The notes beneath the pieces were generated by a model. It searched no databases. It saw nothing but the letters and a program-made list of their open reading frames with translations, and had not been told where the DNA came from. From Brachypodius melanocephalos (Eukaryota; Chordata; Aves; Passeriformes; Pycnonotidae), in the NCBI GenBank assembly GCA_013398615.1, contig VZSR01000242.1:434001-498000 (forward strand): 64,000 nt of DNA. Direction: 5' to 3'. Shown here piece after piece: positions 12,596-23,250 of the stretch. A program made the position numbers and the translations under genes. Each line of letters opens with the position of its first letter. Positions within the stretch are counted from its first letter, which is position 1.

Positions 12596-14279
12596 TATAC
12601 TGAAGAAAAAATACATAAACCGATATACAACTAAAATTAATAATTTCCTGTTTTTTTCTCCTGTTTTTATGCTTTTTTTTTTTTTTAAACTTTTCCAATG
12701 CGTGGGGCCGAAATTTTGCAATCTACCTGAGACGGAAAACACCAATCAAACACATGAACCTGAGACATGTCAACATTGTAAGTCAAAGTTACATTGGTAA
12801 CACTGCACTACGGTACACTTCCAAACAAATATGGGCTGCTCAAGGCCAGGATGCCCGTCCCGTGCCGCTGCCGCTGGGCCACGGAGCCCCCGGCTCCAAC
12901 CTGGCTGCTTCTCACCGCGATGGGGTTTGGCAATGGTGCTGAGGGCTCAGAAAAGAGCTGCGCTCGACAAAAGCTGCTGAAGGGTGTTTTTCCCTTCACG
13001 AGGTTCTGCTCGTGAAGGAGGGAAAGACGGAATACTGCTGGGGAACACTCCCCGCTTGCTGTGCCCTGTTCCCAAAGGAATCCCACATTGTAATGGTTCT
13101 GCCAAAAAACTGCAATTAAAAAACAAACACACGAAAATGGCCCCCACCCCAACCCCCTAAAAAAATCCCCAAACCTGACACTAAGGTTAATGCTTTCCTT
13201 AAATAAATCAGATACATCTGCCACATAAACTCAATAAAAAAGTATCGCTCAAAATCCATGATTACTCACCAAAAAAAAGTCAGCATATATAACTTTATAC
13301 CGTCTTCCCGCTGCGGTTTGCTACCTGTCGCTTACAATTCTGATTGAGCCAGAGTCTCCTGTGCACCTATGGCTTTAGTGGTCATTAGCACGCTCGTTTC
13401 AACACGAATTCCCGCGTTTTACTCAGCAGGTAGAAAAAAAGGCAGTTTTGTTCTCTCCAGGCCTGGGCTCACGCGTCAGAGGGGCTTTACCTGCTGCCCC
13501 CGTGGCTGCCAAGTGGGGAGAGGATGAGGAGAAGCCCCTGCACCCAGGACGGCTCTGCCAGCCCAGCAAGGATCCTGCTCCTGCATCCCCACGGCCGAGC
13601 AGCGCCTCTGCCGAGCTCCAGCCCATTTCCCAGCCGCCACCATCGAAAGCACCTGAAACAGCCACAAAAGGGAGCTCGGGGGGTGGTATCGGAGCCCTGA
13701 CGGCAACAGGGGAACGGGACATGGGCACACTGAACTGCAAACTACGCATCTAAAATGTGCTGGTTCTCCTCCGATGAGCTCGAGTTCTGAACGGAAACCG
13801 GTGAAGAGAAAAAAGGGGAAACATCTTCAGAGAAATGCACCTACTCCACGGGGTCCCAGCTGGCAACTCCAGAAACAGGAAAGGGGAAACGAAGAGCCAC
13901 AGAAACCCGAAGGGAACTAACGCACAGAAGCCCCTCTTCTTCCCAGCCTCCCCCCGACCCGAACGAACAGAAATTAAACAAGGCACAGAATCTTCTGCAA
14001 ATGACTTCACTAAACTAAATCCAAGCTGGACTTGGCCAAAAAAAGAAAACCCAAACGAACTGAGGTGTCAAACAGCAGAGTGTACTTTACGAGGAATATT
14101 TTTACACAGCAAATCCCAGACCATCCCGGCCTCACCGCTCTCCACCCATTTGCTTTTTTTTCCTTAAAAAAAAAAGACACAAGCTGGTTGCAACTTCCAA
14201 GATCACTGTCTTTGTAGCGTTTAAATAGGGCCAGTAGTAACCGTCCACGGTTGGACACCTCATGGGAACCAAGGCTGCT

Positions 14280-14398
14280 CTAGATGAAGTACTCTTTCTT
14301 TTCCTCGGAGTTGTTTTGTCCCCCCTCTGCGTTGATGATGGCTGTGTCTGCGTCGGCCGCATCATCTGCTCCTTTGGCTTCGTGAGTGAAGTATGTAC
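14280..14398 (-). CDS. CADM1: CADM1 exon 12: cytoplasmic tail and stop
   Basis: The coding part of the last exon encodes a completed Gly and then [19 protein letters not shown], followed by [19 protein letters not shown] and a TAG stop whose complement is at 14280-14282. The juxtamembrane [10 protein letters not shown] is the protein 4.1/FERM-binding motif, linking CADM1 to spectrin-actin. The C-terminal EYFI is a class II PDZ ligand for MPP, CASK and syntenin scaffolds. The acceptor is TTGCAG right of 14398. The tail appears identical to the human one as I remember it, which strongly separates this gene from its paralogues. Confidence 0.98.
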
Positions 14399-14585
14399 CT
14401 GCAAGGGAAGTGGAGGCTGCGTGACTCTTTGGGGGTCTTGCTGTGGTGCTGAGGGAGCGATCGACAAAGAAAACAGAAGTGCCACTGGGAGAGAAACTGG
14501 GGGGGGTCTGTCACATCAGACATGACAACACCATGACTGAGGGGACACACGGCCTTTCATCCTCCAGCTTTGGTCTCTGTCTTAC
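14399..14585 (-). other. CADM1 intron 11 (187 bp)
   Basis: A very short GT-AG intron separates the transmembrane exon from the tail exon. It interrupts a Gly codon in phase 1 (G|GT). No other feature is seen. Confidence 0.93.
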
Positions 14586-14717
14586 CTTTATGTCTGGCAA
14601 AATATCGCCCTAAAATGATGAGCAGGCAAAGCATCGCAAAGACGACGACGGCCACGACGCCACCAACCACGGCATGGTCCACGCTCCGTATGGCCCCTTC
14701 CTCACCTGCGCGCGAAT
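14586..14717 (-). CDS. CADM1: CADM1 exon 11: juxtamembrane and transmembrane segment
   Basis: This 132-nt exon encodes DSRAGEEGAIRSVDHA, then a single hydrophobic helix (VVGGVVAVVVFAMLCLLIIL) and the basic stop-transfer stretch GRYFARHK. It anchors the protein in the plasma membrane, and the preceding segment is the region shed by proteases in this family. The acceptor is CAACAG right of 14717 and the donor is GTAAG left of 14586; both are phase 1. Conservation with other CADM1 proteins is very high, including the GxxxG-like VVGGVV start of the helix. Only 187 bp separate it from the last exon. Confidence 0.97.
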
Positions 14718-17700
14718 CTGTTGAGAGCAGAAGAGGAATAAGAACTGGGGACTCATTACAATGCTCTTGGCAGGCTCTGGCTGCAGCTGCTCTCAGGATG
14801 GAAGAGCTGCCCTCAGGCTCTCCAGAAGAGCAGGGGTGAAGCACGGAGCTAACTAGGCAGATGAGTTCAGGCAGAGGAGCTTTGTCCGGAGCCGAACTGA
14901 TCTGGCGGCTCGACTCGCGAGGTTCTCCGCTAAAAGCAGCAGCACTATGACTACACACGTGGGAGACAGCTGGGAGAGGGGAGGAAGGGCACATGGAGTC
15001 GTTGGTGGGGATCTATTTTGGGAAATTTCCCTATAGTGCTCCCCAAATCTCAGCCTTCCTGGTGGATGGGGTATAGAGAAGAGCAGTACAATACGGGAAT
15101 ACTAATCGTTAGCTCTGAGAAACGTCATTAACGAGTGCCCTCTTGAAAACATTTCAATTTCCCAAAACACTCCTTGCCCAAAACCCAACCCACTCAGCAC
15201 GGAAAACGTTTACAACCATCCTCTGCCCCGATTGAACTGGGTTCCACCATGAACCCCCACCTTTACTGTCCAATGCAACCCACAAGGATACAGCACTCCT
15301 GACCCAAAAGCTAACACCGAGTCCGAGGCTGACAGTAAGCAGTAACTGTACAGTGCCTCTGACTGCTTTACTGCGTTTATTTAACTCCTCACCACACAAT
15401 TAGTTTCCTTTCAGAGGTGCCTCTCCCTCGGGATGCCGTCACCTGGGAGAGGGATGACTGATGTGGCGGAGGAACAGCTCCGGAATGAACCCCGGATGAG
15501 CTATGGCCATGTAAAATGAATGTATAGCAGTGTAAACAATTTTAATTTAAGAACGCAGCTACATCAACCCTTGCTGCAATCCTAATGGCAACTGAGATTT
15601 ATAATGCAGTAAAAAACAATTATTCTCCCGCTGATTAATACATTAACATTTTGGAATAGAAGCTAAACCATTGTCTCTTTTTTTTAGTGAGTCAAGCGCG
15701 ACACCTCTATTAAAATGATTTACTGGCCATACCTTACAATTTAAGCACAGCAGCAACAGAAACGGTAAAAATCTTTTAACTTTACATGATTTGTGAAGTC
15801 ATATGTGAAGGATTTACCATTTAAATCTTTCACTACAAGAAGCACATGGCCCATAAATCTGCCCTGCCTGCGCCTGCCTGGACACCTCGGAGAAATGCGT
15901 TTTGCCAGGACGACTGAGAGAGCAAATGCAAGTCAATTTTTAAGAAAGATTTATCTCCGTCTCCCTCCAAAGAACAGAGCAAATCTCTGAAGCCTCCACC
16001 TCTAATAATATTTGAAGTTTATCGATCAAGCGTACAGATCTGTGACAGCTAAAGGTAATGGGGCTCTTTTGAGCCGAGACCTGATACAAAGCTTTCGAGC
16101 AGCAGCTGGGATTTACGCTTTCTATCGATATTTCCAATTCTGCTCCAAGATTAAGGACTGAGGGACCCAAGTAAATAACTTGGGACCAAGAGCACCATAA
16201 AGCGCCTTTTAATTAAAACAATTTAAGAATAAAACCCCCTCTGAGTGACCTCTGAGAGCAGGAGCCCCAGTGCAGGCAGGGAGATCCTGGGATGAGCTGG
16301 GGTGTGGTGAGAAACCCTTCCAGTAGCTTGGCTGGTAAGGTGAAAACTGCAGCCAGAAAATATTCCTCTGCAAACCAAAAGCCTTCACTGTCACATCTCT
16401 GAACTCCAAGCCATGGCACTGTGGTGACAGTGTGCCAAGGAATCTAAAAGCACAGCAAAGGGAGACCTTCTGTCTCATCTCCAGTGGGAACAGACCATGC
16501 TGTGATCATTTCCCAGCATCTGCTCTGTGGCAAGTGGCTGAACAGCCCTGCATGCTGAGGGAAAGGTGCCCATGGACACTCATGGGGCTGAGCTGATCCC
16601 GTGCCCAGGCACGGGATCTGCTGCTTGCCCAGGGCGGCAGCTGGGGAAAACCAGTCTCAGTGGGCATCCTGGGAGCTCCCAGTCCGACACAGCCTTCCCA
16701 CTGCCGCTCCATCTCGGCTAATCCGGCCTCCGTGAACCTGCTCTCTGCAAAGCAACTAAACTGGCTCATCTGCTGCAGCAGCTGCTTTAGGCACGCTTCA
16801 CTCTGTTTCTTTCTTATTTTTTTAGAAACTTTGCGCCCAGTTCCGCTCAGTTGCATTTGGAGCAGCCAGCAGCATCCCAGCCGGGGCGGATGAGTGCCTT
16901 GTTGACATCTGGAACAGCTGAGGGGCATAAACACGCTGAGTTACGGCTCTGTAATGTGCTTCCAGCAGGATTTTGCATCAAGAGGCATTTTTTCTTCATC
17001 ATCATAAATTAAGGTTCTGGAAAGATGAAGCTGTGTGTTCGTGCTGGCAGTGGCAGCCTCCACTGTCCCACTGTCCCACTGCTGTGGAGACAGGGCTGTG
17101 CCAGAGCCTCATGCCTGACACATCCCTCATGTCTTCCCTCTGACTGGCATCATGCCAAGAGCAGGCAGAGAGGGTTCTCCTGGAAGGAACTTTGGCCTAA
17201 AGCCTTGCCAGGTTTGCTCAGCAGAGTTTGTTAAGCAGGAGTTCCTCTGCTGAGATGTGCAGGGCCATTCTTCTCAATTGTTCCTCTTAAGGAAGATCCC
17301 TGCGAGGTGCCAGCCCCAAGTTCACGCTGTTATACACGTGGCTAAATACATCTTCAAGCTTACACGTGGCCTAAAACTCTCCTCCTGCAGCATCTCCTCT
17401 CCTTGCCTCCAGCACCTCATCAAACCCTGTATGCTCCAGCACCAAGAGCTCTGCCTGCCAGCACGGCAAATCCCAAATCCACCACCAGCAATTCCGATCC
17501 TGCTCCCAGCAAACGTGTCTGTGTGCCACCAGCACGGGAACAGCCCCTCCACATCCTGTCCCTCGCTATTTCTTTGGTAATTAACAAAGTGTCAGATCTA
17601 TGGAACAAGGAATAATTCCCCAAAGCCAAGAAGAAACTTGACCTTAACAACCGGAATCTGCTTTAAATGCTGTCTCCAATTCACCCAAGCTATTCCTGCC

Positions 17701-19129
17701 TCCTATCTCTGATTAAACCAGAAATCACAACTTTATTGCTGAAGAGGGAACAGTTGAGATGGCAGGAACTGACAAAATGCCACATTATTTGCTAATCCTA
17801 ATATGTTATTCTTCCTCAAGATTTGCTTTTCTCAGCACCAATTCAATTACAGATGCTACAAATCCTTCTGACATTTAATTCCCTCTTGTCAGGGCGCAGT
17901 AAATGTATACATGCAGAGCTTTCCCATTAGGATGTTAATATATATTGGAGCAAGCTGGATCCTGGCCTCTCTGGCGAATCATCAGGAATTCTCCTATTAG
18001 GCTTTTGTTTTGGGTTTGCTTATGAGTTTCTGTGGGTGGGGCAAAAGGAGAGAGGGAAAGGCAGGGAAGGAACAGACATCACAGCATGTTGTCACCAACA
18101 TGCCCCCTCAGGGCTACTCTGCAGCTACGGTGCACCTTGGCTGAACCGTTTTTGGGTCGATGCTTTGCTTGGCACCAAAGCACCTTAAAGGAAAACTGCA
18201 GCGGTAATCGTACAATCCACTTGCCAGAGCTGAACTCATGCAGGAAAAAAATCAATTTGTCTTCCCAAGTGCTGTGCTGCTCCTCCAAGGGATTGGCACG
18301 GCTGTGCCCCACAACAGGGGATGCCAGGGTTTCATGGGATGAAGTACTGGGCCCATCTGCCTGTAGTGCAGATCACTGTACAGCAGCAGGAGTGCTCCAG
18401 AGCCTCTTCTAGGGTGGCCAGCAAAAGACCTGGGTAGCTCAAAATTTATTTTTGCTGATTATTTTTACCAACTGCTCATGTAATCAACAAAATAGTGATT
18501 ACACTGCTGGAACGGCAACCTTGAAGTTTTCCTTTAAACAAAAAGTGCGGCTCAGCAAACAGCACATAGACAGGAGAGAAAGGGGTTTGGGACTGGTTCC
18601 TACTCATCACAGAACTAAGGAACTAATTCCAAAGGTCAGGAGCAGTACGGAGCAGATGCTGAGCTGGGGATTGTCCATCTGAGTACTGACAATCATAATC
18701 TGCAACTCACACCTGCAGGTTCTCAGCTATGGGGGTTTTGGGGGACGCTTAAAAAGTGAATGTATTAATGATCTCCACGTTTCTAACACTTCTGCCAATA
18801 TAAGTGCTAAAACCAGCTTTCTGTGGGCTCTCAAGAAAAATGTTGGTGTTGGTAAGAGCAGCACTCTGACAGCGGCTCAGCACTTACACAGATTTAGCAG
18901 AGGAAGACTTTTCTGCTCCCAGCTTCTCAGTGAAAAGGTTCCACTCAATTCCATTTAAATGAGGCTTTAAATACAGATTTATCTACGAATATTCCACTCT
19001 TTTTGTCAGCAGCAGCATCTCAAGACTAAAAGCAAGACCGGGTTGAACCGGGCTGCCTGTATTTTAAACGTCCTTTCTACCCACACTAACAGCTTCAGAC
19101 TTATTTGGGTCAAACCCCTTCAGGTTTAC

Positions 19130-19340
19130 CTTCAGCGCTCCCCACGCTCTCAGCAGCGGCTCCCACGAGGCTCGAAGCGGCGGCTTTGGGCTCACCTTGC
19201 TGACGGGAGCCCTGTGCACACACGAGCATCCCCGAGCGCCCGGAGGCAGCGGCTCCTTGCAGTGACCTCCTGCGGCCGGGACGAGCTGGTCCCGCCTCTC
19301 CACCGCCGCTGGCACCGCTCCTGACATTGCTGCTGCTGCA
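19130..19340. promoter_or_regulatory. CpG-rich patch in intron 10
   Basis: About 200 bp with frequent CpG (for example CGAAGCGGCGG, CCCCGAGCGCCCGG) against a CpG-poor background. It may be a small CpG island or an alternative regulatory element; no promoter motif is evident. Confidence 0.3.
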
Positions 19341-20279
19341 AACTGCTCCTTCCCTGCGTGCCCCAGCACCCTCCAGCCGATGACGGCTCTGCCTCGGCTC
19401 AGTGCCAGAGGTGTGCAGCGAAGGCGGCACCGGGGGATGCAGCCTGTCCTGCTGTGATGTGGGAAAGCCCACGTTTTATGGAACCCCTGCTGTGTGCTGC
19501 TCCTGCCTCCTGTCCTTCCTCCTCACCTCCCTCCAGCTTCACATTCTGTAGCTCAACTGCAACATTTTGGGCTATCTCTGGACAGCCCTGACCTTCCTCT
19601 ATGCGCATTTCTGCTGTAAAAGCAGAGAACAGAGGGAGATTTTTATTAAAATGTCGTTTAGACATTAATTTTGGCATATTGGCATTTATTGCTGCACTTG
19701 CACAAAAATTTACCTTCTATTTCTGGGTGAAAATTAATGTCAAACTCCTGACACTGGACAGTGTGGGCTGAACTTGTGGGCAGGAGCAAGCTTATACACA
19801 CTGACCTCACCCACACAGCTCCTGAGCTTCCCAGATGTGCAGACAACATCTGCATTGTGGCAGGGGAAAGGAAACCTACACCAATGGCTTTGAGGAATTC
19901 CTAAACATGTGATCTCTTTTAAATCTGATTACAGTTTAGTTTATTAAATGATTATCACATCAGTATGCCTGAAGATCCCCACAGGTCATGATTTGGGTGC
20001 TTAATGGCCTTAACTCACTTGAGCACTCCTGAAAACCTGGTGAGCCAATTATTCCTTTTCCCTGGAGGTAGGAAACATGAGGATTGCACTCCCAACTGAA
20101 TCTGGGGTCAATTCTTTTGTGGAATAAAGTTTTTGAAATGATGGAGCAGCACTGGAGGTTGGACTTGGCAGGGGGTGCTGGTGGAAGAACAGGCTGCTGT
20201 TACTCCATGAACACTATAAACCTCTTAGCCATGACATGGGAGGAGAGAAATCACTGCCTGTCTGTGACAGGATGAGCAA

Positions 20280-20500
20280 TAATGTTATTCATTCCCACAG
20301 CGTGCCGTGGAGCAGGCTCCCCCTCCTCGAATTTATTGAGGGGCCGTTAAAGAGCACCGTTAACCTGCCTGTCGTACCGTAATTGAATTCGGTCTAATTT
20401 AAACCAGAGAAATTTGAGGAGTTCATCCTTCTTCAATCAATAAGCTCCCCTTCAGCGACCCATTTCAAGATCGCTTCATAAAAAATAACGGGCTTTGTTT
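20280..20500. promoter_or_regulatory. Candidate conserved noncoding element in intron 10
   Basis: Non-repetitive stretch with CpG-containing AT-rich words (GTCGTACCGTAATTGAATTC, AATTTAAACC, AATCAATAAGC) set in otherwise drifted intronic DNA. The retention of CpGs in AT-rich context suggests constraint, but this is inference from composition. Confidence 0.3.
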
Positions 20501-20778
20501 GAATAGATGTGCTCACCCTGGCAGAGCTCAGAGCTGCTTCCACAGGCTCCTCTCTGGAGAAGGGAGCCCCGCTCACAGCCATCGATCCACCAGCACCCCT
20601 CTGCAAAGGTGCTGATGGGGTTTTGGTCAGGGAACCGCTCCCTTTTTTACAGGAGGTGCTGATGCTCTGCAGCAGAGCCAGGAGAGCTCAGGGAGTGCCG
20701 GGGCAGGTCCCTGGAGCGCCGGGCTCAGAGCCCAGGGCAGTGTCTGTATGTGTGCACCTGCACACTCAGGTGTGCACA

Positions 20779-20794
20779 GCACACACACACACAC
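20779..20794 (+). repeat. (AC)n microsatellite
   Basis: A short run of about eight CA/AC dinucleotides in intron 10. Confidence 0.85.
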
Positions 20795-22944
20795 GCTCAG
20801 GTCTGCCCTCGCCATTCCCGGGCTGCAGGAACCCTGCCTGCCGGAGTGCAATGAGGAACTGAGAGGAGCAGGCCAGCCCTCTCCGTACCCTAAGGGCTCA
20901 GGACGTGAGGAACAAGAGGAGGATTGCGAGAGGCACGGACACACAGAGCTCAGCCGGGAAGAGCGAGGACCGCTCTGCACTCAGGCTACCTGGCTGGAAG
21001 GCAAGGGATGCATTACTTAATTGCACAGTCGGCAGAGCCTCGGTTGGAGCTGTGGGCGGGACAGATGTACCTGGAAGGAACAGCACACTGAGCAAACACG
21101 GCAGCAGCCCCCACGCCCTGGTCCCCCGTGGTTGTGGGCATGTGCCCTGCATCCCTCAGGGCGGTGCCCAGAGCTCCCAGTGCCCGTTCCTGCTGCTCCC
21201 GATGGAGAGCTCAGCTCCAGCACTCACCTGGACCACCCATCTGAGAGCCCCAATGTGCTGACCCCGGGCCAAAAATGCGACCTGGTTTCAGTTTCCCAGC
21301 ATTCTGAACAGGGCATGTGGGGCAGAGGCCACTCTGTAGCAAAGAAGGGCCAGGGGCTTTCTCTGGTGCCTCTCCCATACCTGACCCAGTATGATCCTGA
21401 CCACACCTGACCAGGAATGATCACCCTTTGGGCAGGCAGGAGTAACCTAAAGAGCAACAAGCAAAATTTTGAAATTTTTAGGGAAAAAATCAGTAGCCAA
21501 AGCAGATGCTCCATAAAGGGTGTTTGGCAGCACACAACAGGTGCTCGCTGTGGGCACCGGCTCTGCCTGTGCTGCATTCTATAAAGGTGGGGTAAATTTT
21601 GGCTTCCATTCCAGAAAAAGGACTACACTGAGCTGTGTGCTCTGGGAAAGGTGTGAGCCCCTCTGGACAGCACAGGCTGGGGAGCAAACACCCATTCTGG
21701 GCAATTCCTTTGAGGAATTTTTTCAGGTTCTTCTCTTCATTCACCAAAAAGTGCATTTTTCCTTAAAACCCCAGAATTTTAAAAAGTAAAAGAACTTAAC
21801 TAGAGCATAACAATTTTCCCCATCCACTCAGGGATGTTCACCAGAGCCCTAGTGCATCTTACCTATGGGATCTGTCCAGGGCCTGCAATAATAATTGTTA
21901 GCATCACTCAGTGTCAGAAAACATCCGGAATGAATCCATCATTTCTGACCTCTTGGCCAAAGCACTCCTGTAGTGGCTTATGGGATGGGACGTTCCTGAC
22001 TGGATCGGGTGAGAGGGAACCTTTTGATGGAATAAGATGAGGACCCCGGGGGGTTTTTTGGGGTATTTTTTGCTCCATGCTGAACCCCCGAGAGGAACAG
22101 CACCAGGCTCCAACCCCCCTGGGCTGGGCTCTTCCCAGGGGGACAAACGGCTGCTCCTGTCCTATGGCCAGGGCTGTGCACCCTGTGTTGGAGCAGCTGC
22201 TCGCAGCCAGAGCCCAGCAGGTACCAGGGGTCTGCAAGGATGCTCTGCAAGGGGGGGCAAAAATAAAATGGGTGCATTTCTATAGGAAAACATGAAGAAC
22301 AGAGATTCAGGTTTGTACCAGTGGTACAGGCTCTGGTCCGAATGCACCCAACTGCATCCACTGAATACGCTGTTATGCTTTAATTTCAGTCAGCACTAAT
22401 GGGGAAGGACCAGCCATGAAGATTCATTTAAGCCCCTTTCAGTCCTGTGTGGCTAAAAAGAGGCTTGAACCATTTACTTGGTTTGGCCTCACTGATGAAA
22501 CAACTCCCTCCTTTTTATCCCCAATCTGATGTTGGTATGATGAGGAATCCCCGAGCAGCCAAGAGTTAGTGCTGGCCACCTCTTTTAAGGGGGGGTTTCA
22601 CACAACATGGCAGAATTAAGTGTTTTACAAACAAAGATTGAACTCAACTGGTCTCCAAATCAGTGTTCGAAAAACCCCAGCCAGGAGGGAACCATAATGG
22701 TTTGTTGTCCTGCACCTCCTGCCCCATGTCTGAGGATGCCACATAGAAATGGGTGCCAAAACAAAAAACAAACAAAAAAAAAAGAACCCCAACAGAAAGG
22801 AGAGCACTTCCAAGCTGCGAGAGCGTGGGGGGAATGGCTGCACCACAGCGACTGCACAATGCAACACGGCCAAGATGCAGAAATCAGAGTGGAACCAGTG
22901 TCTAGCGAAGGAGAGCAGCGGGTTACCTACAGACTAGCCCTTAC

Positions 22945-22998
22945 CTGAGAGATCCCCATAGTCCAGCTCCTCGGCCGAATTGGGCAACTGAGTAAAGC
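22945..22998 (-). CDS. CADM1: CADM1 exon 10: 54-nt optional stalk exon
   Basis: This 54-nt exon encodes (G)FTQLPNSAEELDYGDLS, corresponding to the optional exon of long CADM1 isoforms (human GLTQLPNSAEELDSEDLS from memory). It is phase 1 at both ends and adds 18 residues just before the membrane-proximal exon. The donor GTAAGG left of 22945 is good. The acceptor TTTTTACTTGTAAG right of 22998 is weak, with AAG rather than CAG or TAG and a purine-interrupted tract. SAEELDYGDLS contains a DYGD core that could be a tyrosine sulfation site, although this is inference only. Frame, length and position support a functional exon. Confidence 0.9.
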
Positions 22999-23244
22999 CT
23001 TACAAGTAAAAACAGACTCGTTTTTCTCTGCGTTTCTCAAGCGACAAAAAACAACACACTTAAGAACCGAGGATGAATTTCTTGGGGGGAAAAAGAGAAT
23101 GCGTCAGTCACTTGCCACCGTCTGCCGGTGCGGGCAGAGCCATCGTGTGACACCAGTGCAATCGTGGCCTTTATTACAGACAGAAACGCTCCTCGCTCTA
23201 CACTGCTGGCACACGAAACATGGCATTGAGACCACTCATAACAG

Positions 23245-23250
23245 CATGCA
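23245..23250 (-). promoter_or_regulatory. UGCAUG (RBFOX-type) motif upstream of exon 10
   Basis: The minus strand reads TGCATG about 247 nt upstream of optional exon 10. Function is inferred from the motif and position only. Confidence 0.4.

Larger units (their letters stand above)
12250..14279 (-). other. CADM1: CADM1 3' UTR
   Basis: The sequence from the stop codon leftward to about 12250 is AT-rich on the minus strand and free of convincing coding frames. It ends near the only AATAAA found in the stretch, so a UTR of about 2.0 kb is inferred. It includes a palindrome CAGTGCACTG (12586-12595) whose mRNA-sense form contains UGCACUG, the seed match of the miR-148/152 family. A GC-rich portion (13440-13720) lies just downstream of the stop. 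Longer UTR isoforms cannot be excluded; another AATAAA in the right orientation lies at 10580-10585. Confidence 0.8.
14718..22944 (-). other. CADM1 intron 10
   Basis: An intron of 8.2 kb without credible coding sequence. It contains AT-rich, possibly conserved blocks around 15500-16150, 17760-17960 and 20280-20500, a CpG-rich patch around 19130-19340, a short (AC)n run at 20779-20794 and an A-rich run near 22760-22785. Open frames here are short and do not resemble known proteins. Confidence 0.9.

Noticed and set aside
22760..22785. A-rich run as a possible processed-pseudogene or SINE tail
   Set aside because: No gene-like or SINE-like sequence precedes it and no target-site duplication was evident.
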